Part shown: in pieces, positions 25,298 through 32,949 of the stretch | Numbering within the stretch: the stretch's first letter is position 1 | Layout of the letters: each line of letters begins with the position of its first letter | NCBI RefSeq assembly: GCF_009380165.1 | Contig: NZ_WHUF01000012.1 | Location: forward strand, 62,001-126,000 | Length of the DNA stretch: 64,000 nucleotides | From: Rugamonas rivuli | GTDB taxonomy: Bacteria; Pseudomonadota; Gammaproteobacteria; Burkholderiales; Burkholderiaceae_D | Direction of reading: 5' to 3' | Notes under the pieces: generated by a model | The model's input: only the letters and a program-made list of their open reading frames with translations | Database searches by the model: none | Told to the model about the DNA's origin: nothing | Position numbers and translations under genes: made by a program

Positions 25298-26367
25298 CAA
25301 TCTGGCAGCGTCGTAGTCTCGGTGAGCTTCGGTTCGTCCAGCAGCTTAGTTTTATAGGCCATCAGTTCGGCGTCGTCGATGTCGAAGCGTTTGAGCCACT
25401 GCTCAGCGGCCCACCCATTCAGGCGCGGCTCACCCTCCTTGGAGCCGTAGTGCAAACTGACCATCGGCGCGCGCACTTCCTTGAGCAGCATGTTCGGCAA
25501 TACCAACCGCGCAGGTCTGAGATGGTCGGTCGGCGCGGCCTCCGGCGTTGGCCCCGCTTGGATTACAAGGCCCGCGCCGTAGTCATAAAGTGCGAACCAG
25601 TCCATGGGTAGCTCCGAACGGAGGACCGTTAACCCTCCCACTTTTTCTACCTTCTCGTAGTTCACGGCGGTCAGCCAGGAGACAGTCTTGATGCCTTCAT
25701 GGGCATGGGTCGCGCCCGCGACTGGATTCCCTACGTCTAGCCCATTGAGCTTGTCGGCCAAGAATGCCTCAAAGGGCTGGTTGTCGCTCAAGCGGACAGC
25801 AGAAAGTACCAAGCCATGACCGCCATAGCCATGGAGGGCGTTCAGCCGCTTTGCGAAACTCACGAACATTGCCTGGAACGCGGTCGGGTTCTCCTCAACG
25901 AATAACAACGGAAGGCTAAAGCGCAACGCGGACGTGCCCCGCACGATCATCTTTGCCTCCCAGCCGCGCATCCCAGAGACATCAAATTCCCATTCGCCGG
26001 CATCATGCGGCTGCTCACCACTGGTGTAAGTAAATGCGAGCAGATCGTTTTCTTTCATGCGCTTCACCATGGCACGCATCGGCGGTGCTTTGGCGTAAGC
26101 GAACTTGTCCGGTCCCTCAGGCGGCTCTTCACGCCACAGCCAGGTCAGGTGGGCCTTGGCCACGGCTTCGTACTCGTCGAAGCAGGCACATATGGCTTCG
26201 CGCACCTCGGGCAGGTGTGCATTCGTGAAGAACAGGGTGCCGGTGATGGCTGGGATGCAGCCGACGTAATCTTGCGGTCCCTGCTTTGTCAGCAGACCGC
26301 CGGGGATGCGCATCTTTTCTGGATGTTGGCGCATCATCTCGATTGGATCAAAAGGGAGTTCGCTCAT
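25291..26367 (-). CDS. DUF3396 type VI immunity-family protein
   Basis: 358 residues, AAGGAAA upstream of the ATG. Family signs include LRFSLPLLFVEENPTAFQAMFVSFAKRLNALHGYGGHGLVLSAVR, the WLTAVNYEKVEKVGGL segment and the ending around EVRAPMVSLHYGSKEGEPRLNGWAAEQWLKRFD. DUF3396 members neutralise nuclease effectors of type VI secretion systems, including VRR-NUC and Tox-REase types. It has no signal peptide, as expected for an antitoxin to a cytoplasmic nuclease. It directly follows the VRR-NUC gene, 17 bp downstream, so it is the likely cognate immunity protein. Confidence 0.88.
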   Translation of the reverse strand: MSELPFDPIEMMRQHPEKMRIPGGLLTKQGPQDYVGCIPAITGTLFFTNAHLPEVREAICACFDEYEAVAKAHLTWLWREEPPEGPDKFAYAKAPPMRAMVKRMKENDLLAFTYTSGEQPHDAGEWEFDVSGMRGWEAKMIVRGTSALRFSLPLLFVEENPTAFQAMFVSFAKRLNALHGYGGHGLVLSAVRLSDNQPFEAFLADKLNGLDVGNPVAGATHAHEGIKTVSWLTAVNYEKVEKVGGLTVLRSELPMDWFALYDYGAGLVIQAGPTPEAAPTDHLRPARLVLPNMLLKEVRAPMVSLHYGSKEGEPRLNGWAAEQWLKRFDIDDAELMAYKTKLLDEPKLTETTTLPDCL

Positions 26368-26384
26368 TACATTTCCTTGCTTAC

Positions 26385-27110
26385 TTAATATGCCGGTATC
26401 CTACCCGGTGGCGGGCGCTTCGTCAGGATCATGTATAGCAGCCCCGCAGCGGCGGCGGCCTTGCTGAGCGCTTCGACCGGCACCTTGGTAGATTCAGGCT
26501 CAGGCTGGTCGCAATCGCAATCCTCCGGCCCCATCAGGACGAGCTTGTTTTCGTCGCCAGCGATTTGCGTATATGCGGCGTTTTGTCGCAGGTCTCTTTT
26601 ATCCGGCGGGAACTTGATCTCAACGACCTGCTTGATGTTGTCTTGAGTTGGCGGCTTGGCCGGATCGTTGACGATAACCACGTCGGGACGACGGATCATA
26701 CCTTCGCCTGCTTGGAATGGCGGCCGCTGGGAGCCTTGTTCGTCAGGTGTGCTCCAGTATTTCGTGATCCATCCGGGCAGCCAATCATGCCCCTTGGTCT
26801 CCACGTCGCCGTCCATGATGGGGGCGGGAGGTTGCTTGGTCATGTCGTAATTGACCTCGGGCTTGTAGGGGCTGCGGTGATCGAGCACGCCGTCAAGCAC
26901 TTTGAGCCTTCCAGACACGCATGACTGCTTGAGCGAACGACCGTCCTTGCCGGTGCCGGGCGTGTCCTTGCATTTGCAGATGGCAGAGCACAGCACTTTC
27001 TTATCCTTGGGATCGAGGCGCGGCCGGGTAATCTTGACTTGTGTGGTGGTGCCGGTGGTGGACATGCCGCCAGTCGCCAAAGGGGGAGTTGGTTGCGTTG
27101 GGTCGGTCAT
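26385..27110 (-). CDS. VRR-NUC-type nuclease, likely type VI secretion effector
   Basis: 241 residues. The ATG overlaps the stop of the PAAR gene as ATGA. The N terminus is Thr/Pro-rich and has a Cys cluster (VLCSAICKCKDTPGTG and SCVSG). The nuclease core is IRRPDVVIVNDP near 140, VVEIKFPPDKR near 164 and NAAYTQIAGD near 176, matching the D / ExK / Q-x-x-Y pattern of VRR-NUC enzymes. The C terminus has a hydrophobic Ala-rich helix. The order PAAR, nuclease, DUF3396 is a standard T6SS effector module in which the spike delivers the DNase to competitors. Confidence 0.85.
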   Translation of the reverse strand: MTDPTQPTPPLATGGMSTTGTTTQVKITRPRLDPKDKKVLCSAICKCKDTPGTGKDGRSLKQSCVSGRLKVLDGVLDHRSPYKPEVNYDMTKQPPAPIMDGDVETKGHDWLPGWITKYWSTPDEQGSQRPPFQAGEGMIRRPDVVIVNDPAKPPTQDNIKQVVEIKFPPDKRDLRQNAAYTQIAGDENKLVLMGPEDCDCDQPEPESTKVPVEALSKAAAAAGLLYMILTKRPPPGRIPAY

Positions 27111-27676
27111 GCCTGTCCTTGCTCAATCAAGTCGAACGCAAGCATTTCGCTGGCGTCGCGCTCTACCCACTCGGTAAAACCTTGGCTGTCGGTGGTTCCA
27201 GTCAGATATTGACCTGCCGTAGACCTCACGCGCACAGGCTGCCCCGCCAATGGCTCACCTGAAGTAGAATCGATCACCTGGAAGCGGCCTTTGAAACGTT
27301 GACGCTCGCCGTCTACGGATGCATCTTGATACCCTGCCATGAGGGTCGCAGCAATGGCGCCCATGCCATTCGTGGAGCCAGCATCGGTAGCGCTGCCGCC
27401 AGCTCCGCCAGACGGCTCAGTGGTGGTCATAATCTGGCTAGAGATCAGCATGGCGCCGCAGGCCACCTTGCAGCCGTGGTAGGCCACAGCTTTCCCGTTG
27501 TCCGTAAAGCTGTTGTCACCCTGGCTGATGGGGAACACGCCCTTACAACGCGGGCACGCCACCATATCGCCTACCCGCGCCCAGCCCTTGCCCATCGTGT
27601 CGCAGGTAGGTGAACAGCTTATTACGGTGCCGCCGTGGCTCGTCTTGTCGCCGATAACAATCAAAGGCATGCCCAT
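27107..27676 (-). CDS. PAAR-domain spike protein with C-terminal transthyretin-like domain
   Basis: 189 residues from the ATG at 27676 (GGGAG upstream), the start of the typical PAAR opening MGMPLIVIGDKTSHGGTVI. The PAAR repeats contain VGDMVACPRCKGVFPI and YHGCKVACGAMLISSQ with metal-binding Cys/His. The C-terminal part (FQVIDSTSGEPLAGQPVRV, TGTTDSQGFTEWV) looks like a transthyretin/CnaB-type adaptor fold. It would cap a VgrG spike and carry the nuclease encoded next. No VgrG or other T6SS structural gene is in the window, so it must use a system encoded elsewhere. Confidence 0.9.
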   Translation of the reverse strand: MGMPLIVIGDKTSHGGTVISCSPTCDTMGKGWARVGDMVACPRCKGVFPISQGDNSFTDNGKAVAYHGCKVACGAMLISSQIMTTTEPSGGAGGSATDAGSTNGMGAIAATLMAGYQDASVDGERQRFKGRFQVIDSTSGEPLAGQPVRVRSTAGQYLTGTTDSQGFTEWVERDASEMLAFDLIEQGQA

Positions 27677-27882
27677 GAGAACTCCCAACTTCAGCTTCAT
27701 TGATTGCATTTATAGCATGTATTTTAGATATCATGCCGCACGATGGGCGTGCCGAGTGCACTTATGACCCGCCAGCCTTTTGGGGAGTGCATCGGTTGGA
27801 GCCGCAGGGTCTCAATTTACCTGCCGTGTAGCAGTCAACAGTTGCGAGAGATCAAGAGTGGCTTCGGAGGTCGTCCAGGTCT

Positions 27883-28611
27883 TCAGATGGCTTGTAGGTC
27901 GGCATTTCGAGCCAGCGCCAGCCGTTCAATTTTGACCGCTTTGACCTCGGAGTAACCGTCTGGCTTCACGGCCTTGAGCACTGCCACTGCCTCATCAAAC
28001 CGCCCCAGTTGCCGTAGCAGCTCACCGCGTTCCACCTGATGCTTCAGGTCGTGCTCATACAGCTCCAGGAGGCGAAGGATGTTGGCGACGGCCTCGTCCT
28101 CTGGCACAGCAGGCGGGGTTGCCATGGTGGCCTTTGGATCCCGGTAGCGAAGGTGATTATTACTGAGCCACCATATCTTGTGGCGAAGGTACATTTCGCG
28201 GGCAGGCTTTGGTGGGTCGAGCTGCGCCAGCGCGCGGCAGAGGTCCGCATAGTCTGGGGTGTCTGCTCGTTCGGCGTTCTTCAAATCATCCGCGATGGAC
28301 TGCCACTCGCGTAGTTCTTTCAGGCGCCCGCTGCGGTCGCCAGTCAGCCAAATCAGGGCACGCATGATCGGGCCAATCGAACGTGGCGCCCAAGTAAGTC
28401 GCTGGATTTCTGAGGTGTCTTCCCACCAGAAGACTGCGGCGCATTGCGGGCAACGCGCGACAGGGCCATGCATGAAGTTCCAGATGCCAGAGGAGCATCC
28501 GTCGCTCCAGTGATCCAAGCCATCCATGAACATCGAGATCAATGCATGGCGCGCCACATAGCCAGTACAAGCGGGGCATTTGTGGACGATGGGGGGCGAG
28601 AAGCGGGTCAT
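27883..28611 (-). CDS. Unknown protein with zinc-binding Cys pairs and helical repeats
   Basis: 242 residues from the ATG at 28611 (MTRFSPPIVHKCPACTGYV); the frame extends 258 bases upstream without coding character. Two CxxC pairs (CPACTGYV and ARCPQCAAVFWWED) suggest a zinc ribbon. The C-terminal part (LRLLELYEHDLKHQVERGELLRQLGRFDEAVAVLKAVKPDG) is TPR-like. It sits in the minus-strand effector operon. It may be an accessory or immunity-related factor, but no family is recognised. Confidence 0.7.
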   Translation of the reverse strand: MTRFSPPIVHKCPACTGYVARHALISMFMDGLDHWSDGCSSGIWNFMHGPVARCPQCAAVFWWEDTSEIQRLTWAPRSIGPIMRALIWLTGDRSGRLKELREWQSIADDLKNAERADTPDYADLCRALAQLDPPKPAREMYLRHKIWWLSNNHLRYRDPKATMATPPAVPEDEAVANILRLLELYEHDLKHQVERGELLRQLGRFDEAVAVLKAVKPDGYSEVKAVKIERLALARNADLQAI

Positions 28612-28648
28612 GGCGGTATGGTAGCGCGCAATGTGCGCCGACTGATTA

Positions 28649-29416
28649 TTAACTTGATGATTCAGCTTTGACGCCAACTTTAACCAATTGTGCCTTCTCT
28701 GCATATTCGTTGATAACTGCCCTGATCCGAGGCACGGCGTACTCACCCCACTCTTTGTACTTCCAGTGCGGCCTAGCGCCTTCCATGTTATCCGGCATCG
28801 AGACCGGAGTGGCGATTCTCGTAGTTGTGCCCGCAAGGTTGAAACCATGAAAGGACACGGTGTCACCACGCAGTTCCAACTGGGGCATGGGGCGCAGCTG
28901 ACCAGCCTTACCGTCCTTGCAGTTGTGGGAAAAAACCGGCTTCACCTCACGCCACACCGCAGCAATCTCCGCATTGATAGCACCGATGAATGGCTGACCG
29001 TAACGCAACCGCAGGCGGCCAAACAGCTCCTTGTTCATCATGTGTTCACGGTCTAGCCGCTGTTTTAGCGCGGATGCTTCCGTCAATCGCAGCTCCCGTT
29101 TCTGTCTTCCTTCTTCGAGTAATCGGCGTCGTTCAAGTTCTTCCGGGCTGTTGTCCACCACGCCGCCGATGTAGGTCGGCAGTGGCCCATCCCAATGATC
29201 CTCCTCGATCTCCAAATCCCCCTCAGGCTGGAATTCTTCAGCACGGTCTTGGATCAGCAGGCTATCTATACGCGGCGCACCGGCCGGGGAAGCAGCAGCG
29301 GCGCGAAGTTGTAAGCGGCCGTGGAAGTAGCAGGTGATGCCAGGCCCCGCCTCGACCAAAGCCAAGACCTCTCTCAGGCGGTCAGCCGTTAACAGTCCAT
29401 TTATTTTTATATCCAT
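28649..29416 (-). CDS. Unknown protein in the effector cluster
   Basis: 255 residues, GAGG upstream of the ATG. The N terminus is compact (MDIKINGLLTADRLREVLALVEAGPGITCYFHGRLQL). A charged, coiled-coil-like middle follows (EELERRRLLEEGRQKRELRLTEASALKQRLDREH). The C-terminal domain contains FHGFNLAGTTTRIATPVSM. There is no signal peptide and no catalytic motif I can name. It lies 37 bp upstream of the zinc-ribbon gene and is probably co-transcribed. Confidence 0.7.
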   Translation of the reverse strand: MDIKINGLLTADRLREVLALVEAGPGITCYFHGRLQLRAAAASPAGAPRIDSLLIQDRAEEFQPEGDLEIEEDHWDGPLPTYIGGVVDNSPEELERRRLLEEGRQKRELRLTEASALKQRLDREHMMNKELFGRLRLRYGQPFIGAINAEIAAVWREVKPVFSHNCKDGKAGQLRPMPQLELRGDTVSFHGFNLAGTTTRIATPVSMPDNMEGARPHWKYKEWGEYAVPRIRAVINEYAEKAQLVKVGVKAESSS

Positions 29417-29477
29417 CTCGACCTCACAGGGTTGTGGCGGACGGCCAGGCCGAACCTGATCGCCGTCCGCGCGACTA

Positions 29478-29834
29478 TCACGATGCAGGCTTCACCTCAA
29501 TCGATACGTCGGCCTTTGGCTTCAACTTCGGTCGCGCCAGCTCCGCGTCGCCAGCATTCAAGCACATGAACTGCACCTCCGCCTTGGGGTAGTTGCCGAA
29601 CACGAAGGGCGGCTGCGCCTCTTGGGTGCTGACGACTTGCAACGACTTGCCCCGGCCCGTGCAGTAGGCGTTCGCCTCCTGGAACGCCTCTGCCTTGAGA
29701 TTGCCCGAGCCGCTGAAGCCAGTCGCGGCCTGACGGCTGACCATGTAGGTGTCGGTGCCGATGGGAATGATGCCGGTGTTGCTGGCGCAGCCGGCCATTG
29801 CGGCGGCGACGATAGCGGCGAAGCAGTATTTCAT
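29478..29834 (-). CDS. Small lipoprotein
   Basis: 118 residues, AAAGGG upstream. Signal peptide II with lipobox AMAGC at about residues 12-16 (MKYCFAAIVAAAMAGCASN), so it is anchored to a membrane after lipidation. The mature part is short, with two Cys (ANAYCTGRG, VQFMCLN) that may form a disulfide. It is first in the minus-strand run that leads into the PAAR/nuclease genes. The function is unknown. Confidence 0.85.
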   Translation of the reverse strand: MKYCFAAIVAAAMAGCASNTGIIPIGTDTYMVSRQAATGFSGSGNLKAEAFQEANAYCTGRGKSLQVVSTQEAQPPFVFGNYPKAEVQFMCLNAGDAELARPKLKPKADVSIEVKPAS

Positions 29835-29946
29835 TAAGGTTTGCCCTTTTGATTGCGGTGAGATTGTTTCGAGGTGGCGATACTAAGGAAACCTTAGTGT
29901 GGAGTCAATGAAATACTCAGAATATCTTAGCCTTTAGGGGCTGTGA

Positions 29947-30270
29947 ATGTCTGTCTTTTCCAAGAGGTTGAAGGAGGCGCGTACTCGCGCCGGAGTATCG
30001 CAGGAACGACTGGGCGTGCTGGCTGGTATTGATGAAATGTCATCGAGCGCGCGGATGAATCAGTACGAGAGGGCCAAACATGAGCCTGACTTCTCGATGG
30101 TTGAGCGCATCGCCAAGGCGCTAAATGTGCCTGAATCCTACTTCTACGCGAAAGATGATGAAGCAGCTTGGTTGTTGGTGGTTTTTCACCGTTTACCCGC
30201 TGAGGCACGCTTGGACGTGCTACAGGCAATAAAGGATGTTGTGGAAAATAGAAAGACCAGTGTGCCCTAA
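29947..30270 (+). CDS. XRE-family transcriptional regulator (Cro/CI HTH)
   Basis: 107 residues, GGGG upstream of the ATG. The helix-turn-helix spans FSKRLKEARTRAGVSQERLGVLAGIDEMSSSARMNQYERAKHEPDF, followed by ERIAKALNVPESYFY, the usual end of the XRE fold. A short C-terminal helix (ARLDVLQAIKDVVE) may dimerise. It is divergent from the lipoprotein gene, 112 bp away, so it could repress the effector run, its own gene, or element functions. It lies just inside the right att end. Confidence 0.92.
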   Translation: MSVFSKRLKEARTRAGVSQERLGVLAGIDEMSSSARMNQYERAKHEPDFSMVERIAKALNVPESYFYAKDDEAAWLLVVFHRLPAEARLDVLQAIKDVVENRKTSVP

Positions 30271-30344
30271 ACAGCGTTGCGCAAGCCCGTGGTAAACTTC
30301 GCAGATGCGCAGGGTTGAGATGGAAAGAGCACCACGCGACGATT

Positions 30345-30364
30345 TGGCGGTATTTTTGGCGGTA
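30345..30364 (+). promoter_or_regulatory. Tandem TGGCGGTA pair, candidate integrase arm-type sites (right)
   Basis: TGGCGGTA at 30345-30352 and 30357-30364 share the 12-bp period and core of the pair near attL (10661-10682). It lies 55 bp inside attR1. No such pair is visible next to the third att copy at 33730. Confidence 0.6.
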
Positions 30365-30419
30365 TGCTTTTGGCTGGCCCTGCAGGAAAGCAAGGTTTCT
30401 TGGTGGCTACAAGGCATTA

Positions 30420-30442
30420 TTCGATTCCGGCTCGGAGCACCA
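30420..30442 (+). repeat. attR copy 1: right end of the main element
   Basis: Identical over 23 nt to the 3' end of tRNA-Leu (10515-10537). Together with attL it bounds a 19.9-kb element holding the integrase. From 30443 to 30698 I see no gene, only AT-poor sequence with short ORFs that have no ribosome sites. Confidence 0.92.
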
Positions 30443-30698
30443 TTACCTCATCCGCAGACGTCCACGCACGTCGCGGTTTTTCTCCTTCTCGTAGGGGAAA
30501 TCTCAAATCTGAGTCCACCAAAAAGCCGTTGAGGTCTGTTGACAGCCTGCGGTTTGGTGGCATTTGAGGGGGGCATTTTTCGAATGCTCCTTAAAAACGC
30601 TCCCCTTCAATGCAGATCCCAGTCGTATCGTTTTTGACCCAGCGGTTCCTGCTCAACCTATGCCGTTGCGCCTCTCGGTAGCACGAGATAGATTTGCC

Positions 30699-30742
30699 GT
30701 GACAATTTGTGATTTTGTCATAGGGGCAAGCTGTTATGCTGC
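30699..30742 (+). promoter_or_regulatory. 44-nt element shared with 34696-34739 (copy A), likely promoter
   Basis: 34 of 44 positions match copy B without gaps, including GTGA, AATTTGTGA, GGGCA and TATGCTGC at the same spacing. TATGCT could be the -10 box. It lies 85 bp upstream of the YdeI-like gene. Confidence 0.5.
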
Positions 30743-30826
30743 CCCCGTAGACCAAGTCCGGCCAAGAACGGACGGTTAGTTCTAGCAGACACGGAAGCCT
30801 GGCTAAAAATAGATTGGAGTGACTCA

Positions 30827-31444
30827 ATGGCAGCAGATGTTGAGATGATGCTGTTCCCATCCCAGGGAGCGTTTGCGCATTGGCTTGCAGTCCATCACGA
30901 GAGCTCTGACGGAGTGTGGCTGCAGCACTCGAAAAAAGGGGCCCCAGTCCCTAGCGTAAGCTATCAAGAGGCATTGGAAGTTGCGCTCTGCTTCGGCTGG
31001 ATCGACGGCCAGAAGCGGTCGCTCGATCTCCATCACTATTTACAGCGCTGGACACCGCGTCGCGCACGCAGTCTATGGTCCAAGGTCAATCGCGAGAAGG
31101 TGCTGAGGTATATTGAAGAGGGCAAGATGCAGCCGAGCGGCCTGGCTGAGATCGAGCGAGCGAAAAAAGATGGTCGATGGGATGCCGCATACGAATCGGC
31201 TAGCGTGGCAAGCGTACCGCCCGAACTGCATGCAGCATTCGCTGACCACCCAGGGGCAGCCGAATTTTTCGCCACTCTCAATTCACAAAACCGCTATGCA
31301 GTGTTGTTCCGGGTGCAGACAGCAATAAAGCCTGAGACCAAAGTACGCAAGGCGCAGGAGTATGCAGCCATGCTGGCTCGGCATGAGACGCTTCATCCGG
31401 TCATGGCGAAGAAGCGGAGCAAGGCCGTCGAGGACGCGACATAG
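30827..31444 (+). CDS. YdeI/OmpD-associated family protein
   Basis: 205 residues, TGGAG upstream of the ATG. It matches the YdeI family: FPSQGAFAHWLAVHHESSDGVWL, a conserved ALEVALCFGWIDGQKR segment, WTPRRARSLWSKVNREKV and the helical C terminus. Members are small cytosolic proteins of unclear role, linked in places to outer-membrane or stress functions. GC content is near the chromosomal level, unlike the AT-rich genes that follow it in the same att-bounded segment. Confidence 0.88.
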   Translation: MAADVEMMLFPSQGAFAHWLAVHHESSDGVWLQHSKKGAPVPSVSYQEALEVALCFGWIDGQKRSLDLHHYLQRWTPRRARSLWSKVNREKVLRYIEEGKMQPSGLAEIERAKKDGRWDAAYESASVASVPPELHAAFADHPGAAEFFATLNSQNRYAVLFRVQTAIKPETKVRKAQEYAAMLARHETLHPVMAKKRSKAVEDAT

Positions 31445-31575
31445 GCGAAAAGGGGCGACTCATCGCGATGACGAACGCAAGCGACCAAGTGCAGGCATTG
31501 TTGAGGTAAGCAGGCGTTGGCGGCCATTTGCCACAGCGGTATTCTTAGTTGTATATATCTTATTAATTAATTAGC

Positions 31576-31806
31576 ATGCAGATTGCGACGATTATTGGTT
31601 TGGCAGGTACGGTAACATGCGCAGGTCTCTTCATTAAACAAAAGAACTGGTTGCTCGCCACCGCTTTTGTTTTTTCTACGGCATATCTGATATTGGATAA
31701 GGTAATTCATATTCCGGTGGTGCCATATTTTTTGGTTCCTTGGTTTGCATACTTGTTTTTTGCTCTTGTTGCGTATGAGATTTTTCGAGCGGTGGTCCTC
31801 AAATAG
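31576..31806 (+). CDS. Small membrane protein of unknown function
   Basis: 76 residues with two or three hydrophobic segments: ATIIGLAGTVTCAGLFI, LLATAFVFSTAYLIL and PYFLVPWFAYLFFALVAYEIF. It is AT-rich, has no clear SD, and lies in the att-bounded segment. Codon use differs from the chromosome. It may be a small inner-membrane protein, perhaps of immunity type, but nothing proves it. Confidence 0.6.
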   Translation: MQIATIIGLAGTVTCAGLFIKQKNWLLATAFVFSTAYLILDKVIHIPVVPYFLVPWFAYLFFALVAYEIFRAVVLK

Positions 31807-31812
31807 TCTTAT

Positions 31813-31829
31813 GTCGGCCAGTTGCCGAC
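31813..31829. repeat. Short hairpin GTCGGC / GCCGAC
   Basis: A 6-bp perfect stem around CAGTT, 7 bp after the stop of the small membrane protein gene. No T tract follows, so it is at best a weak terminator. Confidence 0.35.
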
Positions 31830-31886
31830 GTTCACTTGGTAGACGAATTGCGTTTATGCATTATTTATCTGAGTGACCGATTAAGG

Positions 31887-32036
31887 ATGAGTCGTATAAT
31901 ATTTGAAAATATTACCTCGAATGATTTTGAGACCGCGGATAGATATGATAAGTTACGGACGTCACTGCGTTATATAGTCGACCTAACTCGCTCAGGCATA
32001 TATAGCACTGGTGTCAAGATTGAGGGTTTGGCCTGA
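31887..32036 (+). CDS. Possible 49-residue protein
   Basis: An ATG at 31887 begins MSRIIFENITSNDFETADRYD; a TTG start at 31836 would add 17 residues. The AT-rich composition and soluble helical pattern (YDKLRTSLRYIVDLTRSGI) look coding, but ribosome sites are poor for both starts. It precedes the gene at 32097 by 60 bp. Confidence 0.35.
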   Translation: MSRIIFENITSNDFETADRYDKLRTSLRYIVDLTRSGIYSTGVKIEGLA

Positions 32037-32096
32037 ATGAATCAACAAAACCCCTTGGTTGCGTTCTAATGACCCTCTATAAACCGGAGAGAAATT

Positions 32097-32696
32097 ATGT
32101 TCTGGAGTAATCTAAAAAACATTAATGCGCAAACAATTACGAATGTCCGACTTATGGGCGAACTAGGTAATCCTCAGAATAGGAAGAGTGCTCATCGCGG
32201 TGCTCAAGAGCTTGTCGCAATTACTGCTGGAAACACCGTTGATATTTATTCAAAAAAAGAAGATCCAGGCACTCGTGTGCGGGATCAGCAAACGGTTTAT
32301 TGGCTCCCATGGTCTGGATCTCCAGGAAAGGGGCAAATTACCGAGGCCACTTGGGAAACTATTGAAAAAACCGGATGCAACTATTTTCTTACTTCTGAAT
32401 TTACTGGCTGTCGCTTTGTCGTCGATGACATAGGCGTAAGCCACGTTGCTTATGGTGCAGGAAACGCGGTTGCAGGGGCCACTAATTCAGCCCAGCGCGA
32501 TGCCGCTGAAGGTAATTCGCGGCTTCAAAGGAGTGGTCGGAGAAAGATGTCTGTTAGCGCAGGAGCAGGGACAGCCCTTGCTTATGACATTAACGGCTAT
32601 GCGGTCGTCTTTGGGTATAAAGATGCTAGTTCAAGGTGGGCTTTTCGCGTATTTCGAGTTGATGCACTTGGAATGGTGACATGGCGCAATTTTTAG
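32097..32696 (+). CDS. Unknown protein with a GC...H motif, possible toxin
   Basis: 199 residues, strong SD GGAGAG. A candidate catalytic pair is seen in FTGCRFVVDDIGVSHVAYG (Cys about 101, His 11 residues later), which resembles the Cys-His arrangement of CNF1/BLF1/CheD-like deamidases. Downstream is a basic Ser/Arg stretch (RLQRSGRRKMSVSAGAGT) and a beta-rich end (ALAYDINGYAVVFGYKDASSRWAFRVFRV). There is no signal peptide. The AT-rich codon use marks it as foreign. A secreted-protein gene follows 253 bp later. The toxin idea is inference from a two-residue pattern and needs a structural test. Confidence 0.6.
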   Translation: MFWSNLKNINAQTITNVRLMGELGNPQNRKSAHRGAQELVAITAGNTVDIYSKKEDPGTRVRDQQTVYWLPWSGSPGKGQITEATWETIEKTGCNYFLTSEFTGCRFVVDDIGVSHVAYGAGNAVAGATNSAQRDAAEGNSRLQRSGRRKMSVSAGAGTALAYDINGYAVVFGYKDASSRWAFRVFRVDALGMVTWRNF

Positions 32697-32699
32697 ATT

Positions 32700-32844
32700 A
32701 AGGCAATCTCTAACAACCTGCGATCCGCTTCTGCGGCGCCCATGGATAAAAGTTATATCAGGATGGCGAGTTTTACTCGCACCGGATTACGTCGACGTCT
32801 GGTTTGATGAAGAATTATTGAGAAGCAAAACTAAAGACCCATAG
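32700..32844 (+). pseudogene. Possible 3' fragment of a lost gene
   Basis: One frame reads through LTTCDPLLRRPWIKVI and then LLAPDYVDVWFDEELL before a TAG at 32842. Its composition is protein-like, yet it has no start codon or ribosome site. It looks like the C-terminal remnant of a gene cut off by rearrangement. It is too short to identify. The remaining bases to 32949 show nothing else. Confidence 0.3.
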
Positions 32845-32949
32845 CGGCCAAAACTGGACTTGTAAGCGCCCCTAAATTAAATTAACCTGATTGGATTCCG
32901 ATAACGGCCACTAACTGCTGCTAATAAAAATTTAAATTAAGGAAATAAT

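Noticed and set aside
10538..30419. CRISPR array or phage structural module in the element
   Set aside because: No regularly spaced direct repeats, and no capsid, terminase or tail genes. The content fits an integrative island.
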